Shown here: positions 12,549 through 15,830 of the stretch, piece after piece | Layout: each line of letters begins with the position of its first letter | How positions within the stretch are numbered: the first letter of the stretch is position 1 | Assembly (NCBI GenBank): GCA_015222855.1 | Contig: JADFWA010000413.1 | Location: forward strand, 1 to 15,830 | DNA: 15,830 bases | DNA from: Pseudomonadota bacterium | Lineage (GTDB): Bacteria > Desulfobacterota > Syntrophia > Syntrophales > JADFWA01 | Direction of reading: 5' to 3' | Notes under the pieces: generated by a model | What the model was told of the DNA's origin: nothing | Seen by the model: the letters and a program-made list of their open reading frames with translations, nothing else | Database searches by the model: none | Position numbers and translations under genes: made by a program

Positions 12549-15500
12549 ATGAAAGTGTTTCGGTCACATTTACTGCTCTGCGGGGGAACAGGTTGTCATG
12601 CCACCGGGAGTCTTAAAGTAAAGAAGGCCCTTCTTGCGGAATTGGACAAGAGAGGTCTTTCGGATGAGATCAAGGTCGTAGAGACAGGCTGCAACGGATT
12701 TTGCGCCATGGGACCCATTATGGTTGTCTATCCGGATGGAATTGTCTACATGCTGATCAAACCGGAAGATATTCCGGAACTGGTCGAGGAACACCTGATC
12801 AAGGGAAGGCCTCTGGAGAGACTCCTGTACAAAGAACCTGTTACGGAAGAGGTTATTCCAACCATGCAGGAGATCCCCTTCTTCGCCCATCAGGAATTGA
12901 GGGTATTGAGAAACAGGGGGCTTATTGATCCTGAAAAAATAGATGAGTACATCGCCAGAGACGGTTATGCCGGTATGGCAAAGGCCTTAACTGAAATGAC
13001 CCCGGAAGAGATTGTAAAGACGGTTCTGGATTCCGGACTGCGCGGGAGAGGTGGAGCAGGATTTCCCGCCGGTCTTAAATGGCAGTTTGCCGCGAGATCG
13101 AAGGGAGATGTAAAATATGTCCTCTGTAACGCCGATGAGGGCGACCCGGGGGCATTTATGGACAGGAGTGTGCTGGAGGCAGATCCGCACGCAGTCCTTG
13201 AAGGAATGGTTATCGCCGCCAGGGCTATCGGCTCCCATTATGGCTATATATATTGCCGTGCGGAATACCCGCTGGCCATTCAAAGGTTAAACATAGCGAT
13301 AGATCAGGCAAAAGAATATGGTCTCCTGGGTGAAAATATACTGGATACAGGATTTGATTTTGATCTTGAGGTCTATCAGGGCGCCGGGGCATTTGTCTGT
13401 GGTGAAGAAACTGCCCTGATGACATCCATCGAGGGGAAAAGAGGAATGCCGAGACCCCGACCACCCTTCCCCGCCATTTCGGGTCTATGGCAAAAACCGA
13501 GCATACTTAACAACGTGGAAACCCTCGCCAATATTGGTCAGATTATACTGAATGGAAGTGAGTGGTACGCCGGCATAGGCACGGAGAGAAGCAAGGGAAC
13601 AAAGGTCTTTGCGCTTACCGGTGACGTGAACAATGTCGGACTTGTCGAAGTTCCCATGGGAACCACCCTGGGAACCATTGTGTACGATATAGGCGGCGGT
13701 ATTCCAAAGGGAAAGAAATTTAAGGCCGTACAGTTAGGCGGTCCTTCGGGAGGGATGCTCCCCGTACAACATCTCAACGCAGGGGTAGATTACGAGACCG
13801 TCGCGGAATTGGGGGCAATTATGGGATCGGGCGGTATGATCGCCATGAATGAGGACATGTGCCCCGTTGATATGGCCCGTTTCTTTATGGATTTCTGCCA
13901 GGACGAGTCCTGCGGAAAGTGTACACCCTGCCGTGAGGGAACAAAAAGGATGCTGGAGATACTCACCAATATCTGTGAGGGTAGGGGTCAGGAAGGAGAC
14001 CTCGATCTTCTCGAAGAGATGGCCGACACCATCAAAGACTCTGCCCTTTGCGGACTCGGTCAGACGGCCCCCAACCCTGTCCTGAGCACGATCCGCTATT
14101 TCAGGGATGAATATGAAGCACATATTAAGGATAAGCGTTGTCCGGCTGCGGTCTGTACCGCACTCTTTAAATCCCCCTGCCAGCACACCTGCCCGGTTGA
14201 AATGGACATACCTTCTTATATAGCGCTGGTTCAGGCGGAACGCTTTGAGGACGCCTACAAGATACTCCTGAGGACAAATCCATTCCCGGCCGTTTGCGGA
14301 AGGGTTTGTGACCACAAGTGCCAGTCAAAGTGCAGAAGGGAGACACTGGATGAACCAATAGCCATCAAATTCCTTAAAAGATTCATTACGGATAATGCAT
14401 CAAGACCCGGGGTGGATGCGGTTCCCGTTACCAGAAAAGAAAAGATAGCGGTAATCGGGGCGGGTCCCGCCGGCCTGACGGCAGCGCGAGACCTCGCCTC
14501 ACGGGGTTACAAAGTGGTTGTTTTTGAAGAGCTGCCGGAGGCCGGAGGAATGCTCCGCTACGGCATCCCCGCATACAGACTTCCACGAAATATCCTGGCC
14601 GGAGAAATTGATGATATAAGCGCCCTGGGTGTGGAGATCAGGTGCAACACACGTGTAGGAAGGAATGTCTCCTTTGAAACCGTCAATGAAGAATTTGATT
14701 ATATATATCTCGCCTCCGGCGCTCATAAGAGCCAGAAGATGGGGGTCGAGGGTGAAGATATGGACGGCGTTTTCGGTGGCGTTGAGTTCCTGAGGGATTT
14801 CAATATAAATGAAGATGCCTGGTTAAGTGGTGAAAAGACCCTCGGAAGCAGGGTCGCCGTTATCGGCGGAGGCAATTCCGCCATCGACGCGGCCCGCTGC
14901 GCTGTCCGTTTAGGCGCTGATGTAACCATCCTTTACCGCCGTCTGAGACAGGATATGCCTGCCGCCGAGGAAGAGATTCAGGCAGCCGAGCATGAAGGAA
15001 TCAAGATTGAATATCTTGTGGCTCCCACCAATATCACCGGTGAAAACGGCAAGGTCAGCGGGATCACCTGTCAGAGGATGGAACTGGGCGATTTTGACAG
15101 GAGCGGGAGAAAGAGACCCGTTGCCATTGAAGGTTCCGAATTCACACTCAGCGTGGATGCGGTGATAGCGGCCATCGGCCAGACACCGGATGTGTCATTT
15201 GTACCTGAAGACAGCGGCGTATCGATCAACAAGTGGTCCTGCTTCGACCTCGCGGATGGAAGCAAGTCCCAAACGACCGATGCCGGGTTCTTCGCGGGTG
15301 GTGATGCCGTAACCGGCCCAGATACGGTCATAGAGGCTATCGCGGCGGGTCACCAGGCCGCGCAAGACATAGATCAGACAATAAGAGACAAAAATGGTGA
15401 ACCTCCCTACGAGGCGCCTCCCGAAGAGGAAATCGATATACCACTGATGATCGAGGAAGAAACCGAGGAGCGTCCCCAGGCCAGGATGCCAGAGTTGGAT

Positions 15501-15605
15501 GCCCTTTCCAGAAAGAACAATTTGACTGAAGTGGAGCTCGGATTCAGCAAGGAAGAGGCCATCAAGGAGGCGATACGATGCCTGAGATGTGACGCAGAAA
15601 TATAA
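12549..15605 (+). CDS. hndC: NuoF/HndC-like NADH-binding subunit fused to a GltD/NfnB-like NADPH oxidoreductase
   Basis: A 1018-residue fusion. Residues 5-95 are a thioredoxin-like [2Fe-2S] domain (Cys11, 16, 48, 52). Residues 110-440 are the NuoF core with GRGGAGFPAG (166-175), NADEGDPGAF (194-203) and CGEETAL (284-290), for FMN and NADH, plus an SLBB part. Cys455, 458, 461 and 501 hold a [4Fe-4S] cluster. Where HydB would carry two further clusters, a cysteine-rich link (531, 536, 544, 548, 583, 587, 591, 595) leads into a GltD-type domain with FAD site VIGAGPAG (635-642), second nucleotide site VIGGGNSAIDAAR (771-783), YRR (796-798) as in NADPH-using relatives, and FFAGGDAVTGPDTVIEA (914-930). 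The start is ATG 12549 after AAGGAGG; the frame is open further back but overlaps hndB. It probably joins NADH and NADPH sites in one bifurcating complex. Confidence 0.92.
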   Translation: MKVFRSHLLLCGGTGCHATGSLKVKKALLAELDKRGLSDEIKVVETGCNGFCAMGPIMVVYPDGIVYMLIKPEDIPELVEEHLIKGRPLERLLYKEPVTEEVIPTMQEIPFFAHQELRVLRNRGLIDPEKIDEYIARDGYAGMAKALTEMTPEEIVKTVLDSGLRGRGGAGFPAGLKWQFAARSKGDVKYVLCNADEGDPGAFMDRSVLEADPHAVLEGMVIAARAIGSHYGYIYCRAEYPLAIQRLNIAIDQAKEYGLLGENILDTGFDFDLEVYQGAGAFVCGEETALMTSIEGKRGMPRPRPPFPAISGLWQKPSILNNVETLANIGQIILNGSEWYAGIGTERSKGTKVFALTGDVNNVGLVEVPMGTTLGTIVYDIGGGIPKGKKFKAVQLGGPSGGMLPVQHLNAGVDYETVAELGAIMGSGGMIAMNEDMCPVDMARFFMDFCQDESCGKCTPCREGTKRMLEILTNICEGRGQEGDLDLLEEMADTIKDSALCGLGQTAPNPVLSTIRYFRDEYEAHIKDKRCPAAVCTALFKSPCQHTCPVEMDIPSYIALVQAERFEDAYKILLRTNPFPAVCGRVCDHKCQSKCRRETLDEPIAIKFLKRFITDNASRPGVDAVPVTRKEKIAVIGAGPAGLTAARDLASRGYKVVVFEELPEAGGMLRYGIPAYRLPRNILAGEIDDISALGVEIRCNTRVGRNVSFETVNEEFDYIYLASGAHKSQKMGVEGEDMDGVFGGVEFLRDFNINEDAWLSGEKTLGSRVAVIGGGNSAIDAARCAVRLGADVTILYRRLRQDMPAAEEEIQAAEHEGIKIEYLVAPTNITGENGKVSGITCQRMELGDFDRSGRKRPVAIEGSEFTLSVDAVIAAIGQTPDVSFVPEDSGVSINKWSCFDLADGSKSQTTDAGFFAGGDAVTGPDTVIEAIAAGHQAAQDIDQTIRDKNGEPPYEAPPEEEIDIPLMIEEETEERPQARMPELDALSRKNNLTEVELGFSKEEAIKEAIRCLRCDAEI

Positions 15606-15628
15606 TAATGAGGCTAAGGGCATAGTGT

Positions 15629-15726
15629 CAAGGGTCAAGGGTCTTTTGCCTTTCGCTTTGAGCCTTTCGCTTTGAGCCTTGTGCCTTTAACCTTTAGCCT
15701 TTAGCCCTTAGCCCTTTAGCCTTTAT
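15629..15726. repeat. Heptad array (CCTTTAG family) before the last gene
   Basis: CAAGGGT twice (15629-15642) is followed by units in 7-bp phase: CCTTTCG, CTTTGAG, CCTTTCG, CTTTGAG, CCTTGTG, CCTTTAA, CCTTTAG, CCTTTAG, CCCTTAG (15649-15711), then one 8-base unit and CCTTTAT. The leading GGCTAAGGG/CAAGGGT part is complementary in sense to the rest, giving another fold-back. It fills the gap between the NuoF-GltD gene and the next subunit. Confidence 0.85.
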
Positions 15727-15739
15727 ATAGGAATACGAA

Positions 15740-15830
15740 ATGGATAGAAATATTTCATTAACAATCGATGAAAAAGAGGTAACGGCATCTCCGGAACAGA
15801 CTATTCTGGAGGTTGCAAGAGAAAACGGTA
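15740..15830 (+). CDS. N-terminus of a NuoG/HydA/FdhA-like [2Fe-2S] subunit (cut by window edge)
   Basis: Thirty codons are visible from ATG 15740, with AGGA eight bases upstream. ISLTIDEKEVTASPEQTILE followed by VARENG is the beta-strand/helix start of a plant-type [2Fe-2S] ferredoxin domain, as found at the N-terminus of NuoG, [FeFe]-hydrogenase catalytic subunits (HndD/HydA) and NAD-linked formate dehydrogenase alpha chains. The cluster cysteines lie beyond the window edge. By gene order it should be the catalytic or NuoG-like partner of the NuoF-GltD fusion. The visible part cannot decide between these options. Confidence 0.75.
   Translation, partial: MDRNISLTIDEKEVTASPEQTILEVARENG

Overview
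The window reads as a piece of an anaerobic bacterial chromosome, most likely a fatty-acid-oxidising, possibly syntrophic, member of the Desulfobacterota (former Deltaproteobacteria, Syntrophales-like). That placement is inferred from gene content: a complete short beta-oxidation set beside an Hnd/HydABC-type electron-bifurcating oxidoreductase operon, plus gaps full of short degenerate repeats. I cannot name the species from sequence alone.

Layout. (1) Positions 2-1042: the 3' two-fifths or so of an ABC-F ATPase of the Uup type on the + strand, visibly more GC-rich than the rest. (2) 1043-1348: a non-coding gap holding a MITE-like fold-back and a REP-like palindrome. (3) 1349-8091, all on the - strand and read right to left: a TetR-family regulator (TTG start), a roughly 620-residue acyl-CoA dehydrogenase, a FadN-type 3-hydroxyacyl-CoA dehydrogenase/enoyl-CoA hydratase fusion and a thiolase. 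These supply the enzymes for a turn of beta-oxidation and correspond to the fadNAE gene set of Bacillus, in a different order. A sigma70-like promoter and a three-half-site operator lie just upstream of the regulator. (4) 8350-10128 on the + strand: DRTGG protein, CBS-CBS-ATPase protein, second DRTGG protein, then a strong intrinsic terminator. (5) 10177 to the window end on the + strand: PHP-family phosphoesterase, stand-alone histidine-kinase-like ATPase, NuoE/HndA, HndB, a 1018-residue fusion of NuoF/HndC with a GltD/NfnB-like NADPH oxidoreductase, and the first 30 codons of a subunit with a NuoG/HydA-like [2Fe-2S] domain.

How the parts fit. Beta-oxidation yields NADH and reduced electron-transferring flavoprotein. 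The adjoining HndA-HndB-HndC complex would pass NADH electrons to ferredoxin, hydrogen, formate or NADP. The GltD-like half, with a GltD-type NADPH motif, occupies the place where HydB proteins usually carry two extra [4Fe-4S] clusters, so the complex may link NAD, NADP and ferredoxin pools. The final subunit, cut off by the window edge, decides whether it is a hydrogenase, a formate dehydrogenase or a transhydrogenase. The DRTGG/CBS/ATPase/PHP genes look like a regulatory or signalling module that travels with such operons.

The most unusual non-coding feature is a family of strictly 7-bp-periodic degenerate repeats (CCTTTAG / CTTTGAA-like) in at least four gaps, together with other fold-back repeats. 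Several begin at or immediately beside a stop codon.
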